Below are positions 36,163-44,436 of a stretch of DNA of 64,000 bases, in pieces. The stretch is from Bacillus renqingensis (GTDB lineage Bacteria; Bacillota; Bacilli; Bacillales; Cytobacillaceae), in contig NZ_JADDIU010000010.1 of NCBI RefSeq assembly GCF_016464375.1, positions 90,853-154,852 on the forward strand, given 5' to 3'. Position 1 is the stretch's first letter. Each line of letters opens with the position of its first letter. A program made the translations under genes and the position numbers. Below the pieces are notes generated by a model. It saw nothing but the letters and a program-made list of their open reading frames with translations. It had not been told where the DNA came from and did no database searches.

Positions 36163-37350
36163 ATGGTCAAAGAACTAGAACAAATATCTTTTGCTCATCT
36201 TTTGCTTTCAGGAACCTTTGTACATGTGGCACCTTTTAAGGATTTGCAAGAAAAGTATGGTTTAAAAATACAGCCCAATGTAGTTGTTCTAGTTTCAATG
36301 GATCGCTATCCAGATTTAGCTGAGGGAAAACCGATTGAATGGAAAATCAATATTGGACAAAAGCTTATAGAAGAATTAGATACCAACTTACCTATTCCAT
36401 TTTTATGGACATGGACGGAAGAAGGGGTTCTTGCGCTTTTACTGGATTTTAATGAAATTAATACACAAGATAGAGAGAGGGAAGTCTTATTACTTGCAGA
36501 AGAAATTCAAAAGGATTCCGATCAAATTGGTATTCATGTATCGATTGGAATAGGGAATTTTTATGATGACCCAGCTCACCTCATTTGTTCATTTGAAGAG
36601 GCGAAAAAATCGATGTCCGGTAGATTTTTTCATGGGGATCAATTGATTTTCCGTGCAAATATAAGAAAAAACACGGAGGAATCCTTAATGATTCCTTTAA
36701 CGAAAGAAAAGTCGGAACTATTTTCGATTGTTCGAATCGGGCACATAGAAGGGATTATGACCAAAATCAAAGAAATAATGAATAGGGTGGCTGAAATTTA
36801 TAACTACAATGAAGAGGTATTTAAATCTGAGGTCATTGATCTTCTTATGACAATGTCTAGAATTGTGGTAGAAGCCGGAGTAAGTCCTGTCTCGGTTATG
36901 ACCAATACAGCAAATGTGATTCAAGATCTCTATCAGACGATCCGATATGACAAATTTGTTTTGAAAGTATGCAATTATGCAAAATGGTTAACTGAACAAG
37001 TAGAAAATATATATATTCGTGATGTTTCACCTAATATAAAACATGCGATCCGTTATATGATAGAGAATCATCAAAAGGGAGTTTCTTTAGAAGATATGGC
37101 CCATTATTGTCACTTAAGCAGATACCATTTCAGCCATCTTTTTAAAAAAGAAGTTGGAACCAGTGTCATAGATTTTTTTAATAAACTTAGAATTGATAAG
37201 TCCTTATTTTATTTGGAAAAAACTGAATTTACGGTACAAGAAATTGCGAATCAAGTAGGTTTCCGTGATTCCAATTATTTTAGCCGATCATTTAAAAAAT
37301 ATATGAAGTTCAGCCCAACGGATTACCGACGGCTAAAGAGGAAGATTTAA
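36163..37350 (+). CDS. AraC-family transcriptional regulator with N-terminal CdaR-like domain
   Basis: Probable activator of the preceding MFS/lyase genes, 395 aa. The C-terminal 100 residues form an AraC double HTH (SLEDMAHYCHLSRYHFSHLFKKEVG and VQEIANQVGFRDSNYFSRSFKKYMKFSPTDYRR). The N-terminal half (about 20-170) resembles the GGDEF-like region of PucR/CdaR regulators, with VSIGIGNFYDDPAHLICSFEEAKKS. ATG 36163 is chosen with GGGGG upstream. Such proteins sense a small pathway compound or receive a signal from a partner; no partner is encoded here. Confidence 0.8.
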   Translation: MVKELEQISFAHLLLSGTFVHVAPFKDLQEKYGLKIQPNVVVLVSMDRYPDLAEGKPIEWKINIGQKLIEELDTNLPIPFLWTWTEEGVLALLLDFNEINTQDREREVLLLAEEIQKDSDQIGIHVSIGIGNFYDDPAHLICSFEEAKKSMSGRFFHGDQLIFRANIRKNTEESLMIPLTKEKSELFSIVRIGHIEGIMTKIKEIMNRVAEIYNYNEEVFKSEVIDLLMTMSRIVVEAGVSPVSVMTNTANVIQDLYQTIRYDKFVLKVCNYAKWLTEQVENIYIRDVSPNIKHAIRYMIENHQKGVSLEDMAHYCHLSRYHFSHLFKKEVGTSVIDFFNKLRIDKSLFYLEKTEFTVQEIANQVGFRDSNYFSRSFKKYMKFSPTDYRRLKRKI

Positions 37351-37546
37351 AAATTTATTAGGTTTCTTGTTGATGCTTCCAACTGCTAAAAATTATCGGT
37401 CGGATAACGGTAAACAGCCCATGACCTGATTTTATATTCAGCCCATTTGTAACATTCTGACCTTCTGATATGAAGTAATATATTCAAGATAGTAAACGAG
37501 ATGTGAAAATAGTATAATGATTTAAGAGAATAAGGAGGTGAATGAA

Positions 37547-38068
37547 ATGGAAGAAAAACGGCTTGATAAAATGGAAGATATGTTATCAACGCTCATAACA
37601 TTGGTAGGCAGCATGAACGATAGACTAGAGAAGACACAGGAAGACGTCGCAATCATTCGGGCAGACCAAGCGGCAATGCGCGAAGAATTAAATGAGGTTA
37701 AGCAAGACCTAAATGGTGTGAAACATGACTTAAACGATGTGAAACAAGATTTAAGTGGTGTGAAACAAGACCTAAACGATGTGAAACAAGATTTAAGTGG
37801 TGTGAAACAAGATCTTAACGATGTGAAACAAGATTTAAGCGGTGTGAAACAAGACCTAAATGATGTAAAACAAGATCAAACTAACATGAAACAAGACATA
37901 CATGAATTAAAAACAGGCCACTATTCATTGCGCCGCGATATGGAAACAAGATTTGCCGATATTAAAGAAATTCTTATCGACATAAGGGCAGATCAAGACC
38001 ATGTATGGGAAAAATCGGTCAAAAATGAGAGGGCCATTGCCAAAATCAAAGCACATCTTCAACTTTAG
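37547..38068 (+). CDS. Coiled-coil protein with tandem heptad repeats
   Basis: Hypothetical 173-aa soluble protein. After an N-terminal helix (LDKMEDMLSTLITLVGSMNDRLEK) it carries about nine copies of a seven-residue unit of the form D/GVKQDLN/S, encoded by a 42-base tandem DNA repeat between about 37695 and 37880. The C-terminal part (about 125-173) is a further predicted helix with MRREMETRF-like text, VWEKSVKNERAIAKIKAHL. Perfect heptads predict a long parallel coiled coil. ATG 37547 follows AAGGAGGTG. It stands alone between terminators. I do not recognise a function; repeat number probably varies between strains. Confidence 0.75.
   Translation: MEEKRLDKMEDMLSTLITLVGSMNDRLEKTQEDVAIIRADQAAMREELNEVKQDLNGVKHDLNDVKQDLSGVKQDLNDVKQDLSGVKQDLNDVKQDLSGVKQDLNDVKQDQTNMKQDIHELKTGHYSLRRDMETRFADIKEILIDIRADQDHVWEKSVKNERAIAKIKAHLQL
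37695..37880 (+). repeat. 42-base tandem repeats in a coiled-coil gene
   Basis: About four and a half copies of a 42-base unit, itself two diverged 21-base units of the form GTGAAACAAGAYYTAARYGRT, encode the heptads of the 37547 protein. Copies differ at a few third-codon positions, so the repeat is selected at the protein level. Confidence 0.8.
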
Positions 38069-38148
38069 TTTTGCCTCAACAAAAATTACTTTGGAACCTC
38101 GAAAGCCCAAAAAACACCCTGGTAAAAAATCTAAATAGGATAAAAGAG

Positions 38149-38171
38149 AAACCAGGTCCTTGGTTTTTTTT
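38149..38171 (+). terminator. Terminator of the coiled-coil gene
   Basis: AAACCAGG and CTTGGTTT form a short hairpin followed by a long T run, about 80 bases after the stop. Confidence 0.65.
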
Positions 38172-38286
38172 GTTATATAACCTCCCTTTTATAACATGTC
38201 TGCTATTGCTTGTTCTAACAACGAAGAGGCTTGAACCCCCAAAAATAATAACATGGAATAAGGGTCAGGTTGAGCAGACTTAGACA

Positions 38287-38319
38287 GAAATGATGCATGG
38301 GACGCCCATGCATCATTTC
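38287..38319. terminator. Perfect 15-bp hairpin at convergent gene ends
   Basis: GAAATGATGCATGGG and CCCATGCATCATTTC are separated by three bases. It lies between the plus-strand coiled-coil gene and the reverse-strand cyclodeaminase. No T-tract follows on either strand, so it may act as an mRNA end-stabilising hairpin. Confidence 0.5.
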
Positions 38320-38362
38320 CTAAGCCAGATGAACTATTAGAACCAATCTACGCGATGCGTGT

Positions 38363-39355
38363 CTACATATCGATATAGGTTCCAACTTGTAATTTTTTTG
38401 CTTTTTGTAAGATTTTATCCGCTGTGTGCACATCTAGTACTGCTGTTCCTACTGTTTTGAATACGGTAATTTCATCGTGACTTGTCCTGCCTTCAATACG
38501 TCCTACTAATAAATCACCTAAATCACCCTGATAATGATCACGATCCACTAAGCCTTCTTTTAATGGGTCAATAATATCGCCCGCTTCTGCTAATACTCCT
38601 TCAATAGTATCAAAAATAACGCGATCGGCCTTGACAATTATTTCAGCAGGTATTTCATGCATTTCTGGAGTATAAGCACCGACTCCGCTTATATGGCATC
38701 CAGGTTTTACACACTGCGCTTCAAAGGTAGCTTTTTTCGAAGTGGTGACCGATGTAATTATATCAGCCTCTTCTACGGCTTCACGTGAAGAGCGGGCTGC
38801 AACAAAGTTTGTACCAAAATCCTTGAAGCGGACTTGCATGTCACCAACAAACTTTTGACAGCGCTCTTGGTTCATATCAAATATTCGGACTTCCTCTAAA
38901 TCACGAACGTTTAACATGGCCTCCAATTGTGAAATCGCTTGACCTCCCGTTCCGATTAAGGCAGCAATTCTGGCATCTTTATTGGCTAGTAAATCTGTTG
39001 CGGCTCCCTGACATGCTCCGGTACGAAGCTGTGTTAAGTAAGTGCCATCCATCACCGCCTCCACCATACCGGTTTCGGCGTTTAAAGAAACCATTGTAGC
39101 TGGTACCCCGGTTAACCCTTTATTTATATTATTTGGATAAACAGAAACAATTTTCACACCTAATGATTGGCTGTCCCCGCCGATATAACCAGGCATATAC
39201 AAACTTTGGCCTTTATATTTTGCGATATCAATATTTGTTCTTAAAGGAATGGTACTTTTTCCTTCTGAAAATAATCTCAATGCTTCTTTAGCCGATTCAA
39301 TTGCCTCTTTCATTGTGAAAACTTTTTCCATATCTGTTTTTGTTAAAATAATCAT
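38363..39355 (-). CDS. Ornithine cyclodeaminase/mu-crystallin family protein
   Basis: NAD(P)-dependent family protein of 330 aa, the common length. The segment RIAALIGTGGQAISQLEAM (about residues 125-143) is the dinucleotide-binding motif and TYLTQLRTGACQGAATDLL (about 103-121) the conserved substrate region with Arg and Thr. The family includes ornithine cyclodeaminase, alanine dehydrogenase and ketimine reductases, so the reaction is not fixed by sequence. A strong GGAGGAG precedes ATG 39355. It is the last of three reverse-strand genes after a TauE/SafE-type permease and a TrmB-type regulator. Confidence 0.82.
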   Translation of the reverse strand: MIILTKTDMEKVFTMKEAIESAKEALRLFSEGKSTIPLRTNIDIAKYKGQSLYMPGYIGGDSQSLGVKIVSVYPNNINKGLTGVPATMVSLNAETGMVEAVMDGTYLTQLRTGACQGAATDLLANKDARIAALIGTGGQAISQLEAMLNVRDLEEVRIFDMNQERCQKFVGDMQVRFKDFGTNFVAARSSREAVEEADIITSVTTSKKATFEAQCVKPGCHISGVGAYTPEMHEIPAEIIVKADRVIFDTIEGVLAEAGDIIDPLKEGLVDRDHYQGDLGDLLVGRIEGRTSHDEITVFKTVGTAVLDVHTADKILQKAKKLQVGTYIDM

Positions 39356-39432
39356 TTTTAGTTCTCCTCCTTATGGATACCCTTGTATGAAAAATATCAC
39401 CAGTAATAAATTTTTCAATCATAAATTGTATC

Positions 39433-40320
39433 CTACGCTGCTGTCTTTGTCTCTCCAATTGGAGTAGCTTTTGCATCCTTAAACATTGAAATGGCTGAAT
39501 AGAATAGAACAACGATGACAATCCATTGAATCATGCTAGTATTTAATGAAGTAACAAAGTAGACAGCTACTAAGACTCCTAACACCCCAAAAATGGATGT
39601 AAATAGGGTGACTTTTCTACTATATTCTCCAAATTTAATAAATTGCGTACTGCCTATAGGAACGGACAGGGCGCATGCACCCATCATGATTGGGAATGCA
39701 GCAACTGGATTTAAGCCTAATGCATAAACGGTCGCCATGGTTAAGGCATAGGAACCAATTCCAATATTATTTAAAGCACCGAAAATGAATAATAGAACTC
39801 CAGCAATGACAAGCTTAAATCCATATAGTTCGGTTGCTGTTCCAGTTTGAGGGATGATATTAAACTTTCCAGCTAAGATTAATAGAGCCGCAATTAATAA
39901 GCCAACGATAATAAACCTTTTAATAATTTTTTCAGGTAACTTTACTACGAAATATGGGCCTACGTATGCGCCAATTATTTGGCAGATGATACAAACGGCC
40001 AGCGTTTTGATACCGACTTCTACAGCAGAGATATAACTTAAAGCCATTACGGCAACAGGAATAACGCATTGAGTATTTAAAGTACCAGGTAATTTTTTGG
40101 TTGAGACCCACTTCATTTTAGGATAGAGTGCTTCACTTATAGCAAAGTCGGAAATTCCAAACGTACTAAATAAGAAAATAAAGAATGATGAAAACGGTAA
40201 GCCTTTTGTACTTCCTGGTTCTGCCTTTACCTCAGTCCAATTCTTTGTTACATCTTTCACAAACGATACTAAAAAGAAGATATTAACTAATACAATTGCC
40301 GCTAATAAAATCTTGACCAT
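39433..40320 (-). CDS. TauE/SafE-family sulfite/anion exporter
   Basis: Membrane protein of 295 aa with about eight hydrophobic helices, in the pattern of the TauE/SafE (DUF81) family. The first helix is ILLAAIVLVNIFFLVSFV, and Gly-rich helices such as IGAYVGPYFVVKLP and FGALNNIGIGSYALTM match the two-fold repeat of the family. Members export sulfite or organosulfonates, or carry other anions. It has AAGGAGGGG before ATG 40320, lies directly after the regulator and about 75 bases before the cyclodeaminase gene. Co-transcription suggests it handles a compound of the same pathway. Confidence 0.8.
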   Translation of the reverse strand: MVKILLAAIVLVNIFFLVSFVKDVTKNWTEVKAEPGSTKGLPFSSFFIFLFSTFGISDFAISEALYPKMKWVSTKKLPGTLNTQCVIPVAVMALSYISAVEVGIKTLAVCIICQIIGAYVGPYFVVKLPEKIIKRFIIVGLLIAALLILAGKFNIIPQTGTATELYGFKLVIAGVLLFIFGALNNIGIGSYALTMATVYALGLNPVAAFPIMMGACALSVPIGSTQFIKFGEYSRKVTLFTSIFGVLGVLVAVYFVTSLNTSMIQWIVIVVLFYSAISMFKDAKATPIGETKTAA

Positions 40321-40323
40321 GGT

Positions 40324-41169
40324 TTACCCCTCCTTAAGGGATGGATTAATAGAATAAATATTACGAACACCAGCTAAATTATGACCAAATTGCTGTTTCA
40401 TTTTTTCTGGCAGCGCATGAATCATCTTTAGACAGTATGCATCATGGATAATGTATTCCTTTGCTAAGAAAATAATAGAGTGATTTTTTGTCCACATCAC
40501 ATCTATATGCCGATCTGATAATGTTCCATAAAGTACTTCCTGATCATCGGAGGTAATATTAATCCAACGACCGCCATAGTCATTCAATTTATATTGTTCA
40601 AATTGGTGTTTATAGTAGCGGGTAAACGGTAGCTCATTTAGATGTTGTTCACCAAATAGAATCACAACAAAATCCTTTAAACGTTTTTCAGCCTCTGTTA
40701 GAGCCTTGATTAATTCAGGAGTTAGCTCATTTTCCCATATTTGAACAAATAAATTTTTTGTTGACTGATGAATGGCTGTAATGGCTTTTTGAATGGTAAG
40801 TTCATAATTCTCCACTTTCCAGATGGCTTCTGTGTCCGCTTGCGGTTTGATATCTTTCAACAAATCTACAACTATATCCAAGTCTCCATTCATGTCTTGG
40901 CGAATGGCTGAAACTAATTCTTCAATAGGTGTGGCAGTATATAGTACTGACTTACCCTCACTTTTTATGATGGCCCGTTTTCGTTCAAGCGTTTGTAATA
41001 GTGTATAGATTTTAGAACGTGCAATCCCAGACCGTTTGCTGACTTCATACCCTGTCAATGCTTTATTTTCCAATAATGTGAGATAAATTGTTATTTCGCT
41101 TTCGGTAAAATGAAATCTTTTCAGTATTTCATAGAGTGTTAATTTTGTTTGTGACAAATGATCACCCAC
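40324..41169 (-). CDS. TrmB-family transcriptional regulator
   Basis: Regulator of 281 aa with an N-terminal winged HTH (about residues 10-80; ESEITIYLTLLENKALTGYEVSKRSGIARSKIYTLL) of the TrmB/sugar-specific type and a C-terminal effector-binding region (about 110-260). The GTG at 41169 gives the full length; a TTG at 41157 with GGTGGGTGA upstream would shorten it by four residues. It is the first gene of the reverse-strand cluster and probably controls the permease and cyclodeaminase genes that follow 3 and about 970 bases later. The effector is unknown. Confidence 0.8.
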   Translation of the reverse strand: MGDHLSQTKLTLYEILKRFHFTESEITIYLTLLENKALTGYEVSKRSGIARSKIYTLLQTLERKRAIIKSEGKSVLYTATPIEELVSAIRQDMNGDLDIVVDLLKDIKPQADTEAIWKVENYELTIQKAITAIHQSTKNLFVQIWENELTPELIKALTEAEKRLKDFVVILFGEQHLNELPFTRYYKHQFEQYKLNDYGGRWINITSDDQEVLYGTLSDRHIDVMWTKNHSIIFLAKEYIIHDAYCLKMIHALPEKMKQQFGHNLAGVRNIYSINPSLKEG

Positions 41170-41798
41170 CCGTTCCTATTCACAATTTAGTTGAGACAGA
41201 TTGCTCAATATTTCACAAATAAATGTTTTGTTTTTCGCAAACTAAGCTGTCGTAGAAATAAACTGGTTTTTTGAACGGAAATTATTTAGCATGACCAGTT
41301 CACTTCTTTGGAAACAATCCACTTTTTGTAGTAGCTACTTACAGTAACTATTATAAACCAAAGGTGGCTAAAATCAATATGTGAAATAGTGAACATTTTG
41401 TTACTTGTTTTATCGGTGCCTGGCACCCCAATTGAAAGTCATCATGCAGGAAACTGTTGCTGTGATCTTTCGAAAAGATATTCGAGAACACAAGAAAATC
41501 CCTACACTGTTTTTCAAAATAATCCAAATAATTCACACCAAAAGTACTATCTTATTTTTCCATTTCCCAGTACAATTTATAAGTAAAGATAGTTCGAAGG
41601 CGGGGTTTTAGAATGATGAGTTCCCTGTACGATGGTTAAGCTACTGAAAATTCTCCTTTCGGTTACTTGACCGGACGGTATAACAGGGAAATAAAATGAG
41701 AAGATGAGTTTTTTCAGAGAAGCACTCAGTTTCAACGGTAAAGTATTTAACTATTATGCAGAGACTTCTAATTGGTTCAAGAATCGGAGGTTAATTTT
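41170..41798. other. 600-base intergenic region
   Basis: It separates the divergent TrmB regulator and the acetyltransferase. Small frames at 41351-41611 on both strands have no ribosome sites and no recognisable content. A GGTGCCTGGCACC palindrome lies at 41415-41427. Confidence 0.5.
41415..41427. repeat. GGTGCCTGGCACC palindrome
   Basis: A 13-base palindrome with 6-bp arms. The same motif is, from memory, a common dispersed intergenic palindrome in Bacillaceae. Only one copy is evident in this window. Confidence 0.4.
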
Positions 41799-43019
41799 GT
41801 GGAAGGGAAAAAATGGCAAGAAATGCTAAAAATGAAGAAAGTTGAAACAAAGGATACGGAGCAGTTTAATAATTTGCTGCGCTATGTATTTCAAGTGACA
41901 AATCAAGATCTCCAAACGACGGGCTGGGAAAGTGGGGAAATTGCACAGGCGAAGAAACCTGTATTAAAGCAGGCAGATGTATTAGGTTGGTATCATGGTG
42001 ATAAGCTAATTTCCCAAATAGCCGTTTACCCATTTCAGGTAAATATTTTCGGACAGGTGTACCAAATGGGAGGAGTAACAGGTGTTGGCACATACCCCGA
42101 ATACTCCAGTCAAGGTTTGATGAGCAAATTAATCCATCAAGCCTTAACCAATATGCGGGAGCGAAAGCAATCGATTTCATTTTTATATCCTTATTCGATT
42201 CCTTATTATCGACATAAAGGCTGGGAAATTATTTCGGATAAAATATCTTTTACGATCAAGGATTCGCAATTACCAAAAATAACAACAGTCCCCGGGATTG
42301 TAGAGCGTACTACGATTGAAGATCCTGTCATTAGGGATACTTATCTTCGGTTTGCGTTACAGACTCATGGTGCTATGATTCGAAACGAACTGGCGTGGGA
42401 AGAGACACTGCGCTGGGACTTGGATGATTTGACTGCTGCGATTTATTATGACAATAATAGTCAGCCTATGGGGTATCTCTTGTATTGGATCTCAGAGGAA
42501 GTTTTTCATATTAAAGAATGGGTGTTTATTAATAACGAAGCTAGGACAGGCTTATGGAATTTTATTAGTGCCCATTTTTCCATGATTAATTCTGTAAAAG
42601 GGCATAACTATAAAAACGAACCAATTGCCTTTTTGCTAGAGGATAGTGACATTAAGGAAACGATCAAACCTAATTTTATGGCACGAATAGTCGATATTCG
42701 CCTTTTTTTAGAACAATATTCTTTTCAGCCCCAACCATTTGACAGTCAGTTAACATTTAACTTACAAGACCCTTTACTTGACTGGAACAGAGGTACTTTT
42801 ACAGTAAAAGTGGATAAAGAAGGTAAAGCACAGCTTACGCAAGGTGGAAGTAACCCTACTATGACAATTGATATTCAAACATTAACAACAATGCTTATGG
42901 GATATAAACGACCTCCCTATTTAAAAGAGATTGGTCGCTTAAAGGCTGATGAGGCCGACGTTCAATTATTGGAACGATTAATCATACGTGAACAACCCTA
43001 CATCTCAGATTACTTTTAA
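41799..43019 (+). CDS. Eis-family GNAT N-acetyltransferase
   Basis: Acetyl-CoA-dependent N-acetyltransferase of 406 aa, the size of Eis-like enzymes. It has two tandem GNAT-like folds; the acetyl-CoA loop is GVGTYPEYSSQGLMSKL (about residues 95-111), followed by FLYPYSIPYYRHKGWE. The C-terminal 100 residues resemble the SCP2-like domain that ends Eis proteins. Members acetylate aminoglycosides or protein lysines; the substrate here is unknown. GTG 41799 is selected because GGAGG is 8 bases upstream; a TTG at 41772 lacks such a site. Confidence 0.78.
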   Translation: MEGKKWQEMLKMKKVETKDTEQFNNLLRYVFQVTNQDLQTTGWESGEIAQAKKPVLKQADVLGWYHGDKLISQIAVYPFQVNIFGQVYQMGGVTGVGTYPEYSSQGLMSKLIHQALTNMRERKQSISFLYPYSIPYYRHKGWEIISDKISFTIKDSQLPKITTVPGIVERTTIEDPVIRDTYLRFALQTHGAMIRNELAWEETLRWDLDDLTAAIYYDNNSQPMGYLLYWISEEVFHIKEWVFINNEARTGLWNFISAHFSMINSVKGHNYKNEPIAFLLEDSDIKETIKPNFMARIVDIRLFLEQYSFQPQPFDSQLTFNLQDPLLDWNRGTFTVKVDKEGKAQLTQGGSNPTMTIDIQTLTTMLMGYKRPPYLKEIGRLKADEADVQLLERLIIREQPYISDYF

Positions 43020-43020
43020 A

Positions 43021-43064
43021 AAGGAAGGAAGCATGGAGACGGTTCTCCTGCTTCCTTCTTTTTG
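43021..43064. terminator. Bidirectional terminator between acetyltransferase and bdhA
   Basis: AAGGAAGGAAGCA and TGCTTCCTTCTT form a strong stem that ends in a T run on the plus strand and an A run on the other side. It serves both converging genes. Confidence 0.8.
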
Positions 43065-43076
43065 AACACCCCAAAA

Positions 43077-44126
43077 CTACTGAGCTTTCACCAAGATTTT
43101 TATATGATTTCTTTCCTTTAGTAATCCTTCGAAGCCTTCTTCGATTACATCATCAAGCGTAATCCTTTTCGTTACTAACTTATCTGCAGGGAAGTAACCT
43201 TTTGCCATTAAGCTGATGACAGCTGGGATTACATCGCGATAGCCGATAACTCCTTTTACCGTCCGTTCTTTCACTACAATATTTTGTGGGTGGATGGGTG
43301 CCTCTTTTTCAAAAATACTTACAATCATGGTTTCACCGTTAAAGTTAGTTGATAGAATCGCTTGTGTTAATACGACTGGTACCCCTGTAACTTCAAAAGC
43401 AACGTCCACTCCTCCATTTGTAAGAGTTAGAATTTGCTCCACAACGTCCCCTTTATTTGAATCAATTGCGATGGCTCCTAACTCTTCTGCTTTTTGTCTA
43501 CGTTGTTCCGATAAATCGACCGCATAGATTTCTGCGGCACCAGCTGCTTTTAACGCTTCAATCACTAATAAACCAATCGGGCCCGTTCCAAACACAGCTA
43601 CCTTATCGCCAACTTGTACTTTACTTTGCTTAACAGCATGAAGGGCAACGGCCGATGGTTCAACAAGTGCTCCTTGTTCATAAGAAACAGCTTCAGGAAG
43701 CTTATAAATCATATGTTCTGGAACAGAAGTGAATTCAGAAAATCCTCCACCCCCGCCAGCAAGACCATAGAATCCCATTTTAGTGCAAAGATTATATTTT
43801 CCTTGTTTGCAGGCTTCACATTCGCCGCATGAGTAGATGGGTTCAACTGTAACCCGGTCGCCAACTTGTACCTTTGTTACCCCTTCACCAATTTCAACAA
43901 CCTGACCGGAAAACTCATGTCCCATTACAATTGGAGCCTGATCGCCGGTTAATGGATGCGGTGTTTCAGCTGGAATAAAAATGGGGCCTGCTGTATATTC
44001 GTGTAAGTCACTGCCGCAAATTCCACACCATTCTACTTTGATTTTTACTTCGCCTTTTTTTGCCTTTGGTTCATCAATGTGGTCTAGTCTTAAATCTTTA
44101 ACATTATGCCACCTTAACGCTTTCAT
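43077..44126 (-). CDS. bdhA: (R,R)-butanediol dehydrogenase / zinc-dependent alcohol dehydrogenase
   Basis: Zinc-containing medium-chain dehydrogenase of 349 aa, close to the 346 aa of B. subtilis BdhA, interconverting acetoin and (R,R)-2,3-butanediol with NAD(H). Catalytic zinc residues are in CGICGSDLHEY (about 37) and GHEFSGQV (about 70); the structural zinc Cys cluster is CGECEACKQGKYNLC (about 98-112); the NAD-binding loop is GTGPIGLLVIEAL (about 180). ATG 44126 gives MKALRWHN, preceded by GGAGATGG; an earlier ATG at 44144 adds six residues. Sorbitol or threonine dehydrogenase is a less likely reading. Confidence 0.85.
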   Translation of the reverse strand: MKALRWHNVKDLRLDHIDEPKAKKGEVKIKVEWCGICGSDLHEYTAGPIFIPAETPHPLTGDQAPIVMGHEFSGQVVEIGEGVTKVQVGDRVTVEPIYSCGECEACKQGKYNLCTKMGFYGLAGGGGGFSEFTSVPEHMIYKLPEAVSYEQGALVEPSAVALHAVKQSKVQVGDKVAVFGTGPIGLLVIEALKAAGAAEIYAVDLSEQRRQKAEELGAIAIDSNKGDVVEQILTLTNGGVDVAFEVTGVPVVLTQAILSTNFNGETMIVSIFEKEAPIHPQNIVVKERTVKGVIGYRDVIPAVISLMAKGYFPADKLVTKRITLDDVIEEGFEGLLKERNHIKILVKAQ

Positions 44127-44163
44127 TTCATCCATCTCCATCATTCATGTTAAATTAAACAAT

Positions 44164-44184
44164 ATAATAATAGAATATTATTAT
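44164..44184. promoter_or_regulatory. AT-rich dyad upstream of bdhA
   Basis: ATAATAATA (44164-44172) and TATTATTAT (44176-44184) flank GAA, about 40 bases before the bdhA start on the reverse strand. It may be part of the promoter or a repressor site. Confidence 0.3.
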
Positions 44185-44296
44185 AGAAAAATAAAATATT
44201 TTGATTAATTCTAAAGAAAAAAATGGAAAGGCCCTCCGACAAAATAGGAGTCAGAGGAACAGCATGCCTCAGATAAAGTCATTTGGAAAAATATTC

Positions 44297-44341
44297 CAAA
44301 AAACAAGAAAACCACCCCGCATTGAAGCGGAAGGGTGGTTC
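44297..44341 (-). terminator. Terminator of the pyruvate oxidase gene
   Basis: On the reverse strand GAACCACCC and GGGTGGTT pair with a GC-rich interior (CCGC/GCGG) and are followed by a T-rich tract. It lies about 100 bases beyond the pyruvate oxidase stop. Confidence 0.7.
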
Positions 44342-44436
44342 CATAAATCTCAAACATGGACAACCATTTTCCATAGCCATATCGGTTTTGAATGTAAAGG
44401 CCTGAAGTAGGATATTGAGGCCATTCATTTAACCGT

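Noticed and set aside
37695..37880. CRISPR-like spaced repeats
   Set aside because: The units are directly adjacent, keep the reading frame and encode heptads, with no unique spacers.
41351..41611. Overlapping small frames on both strands in the gap before the acetyltransferase
   Set aside because: Three mutually overlapping frames without ribosome sites or recognisable sequence, probably chance.
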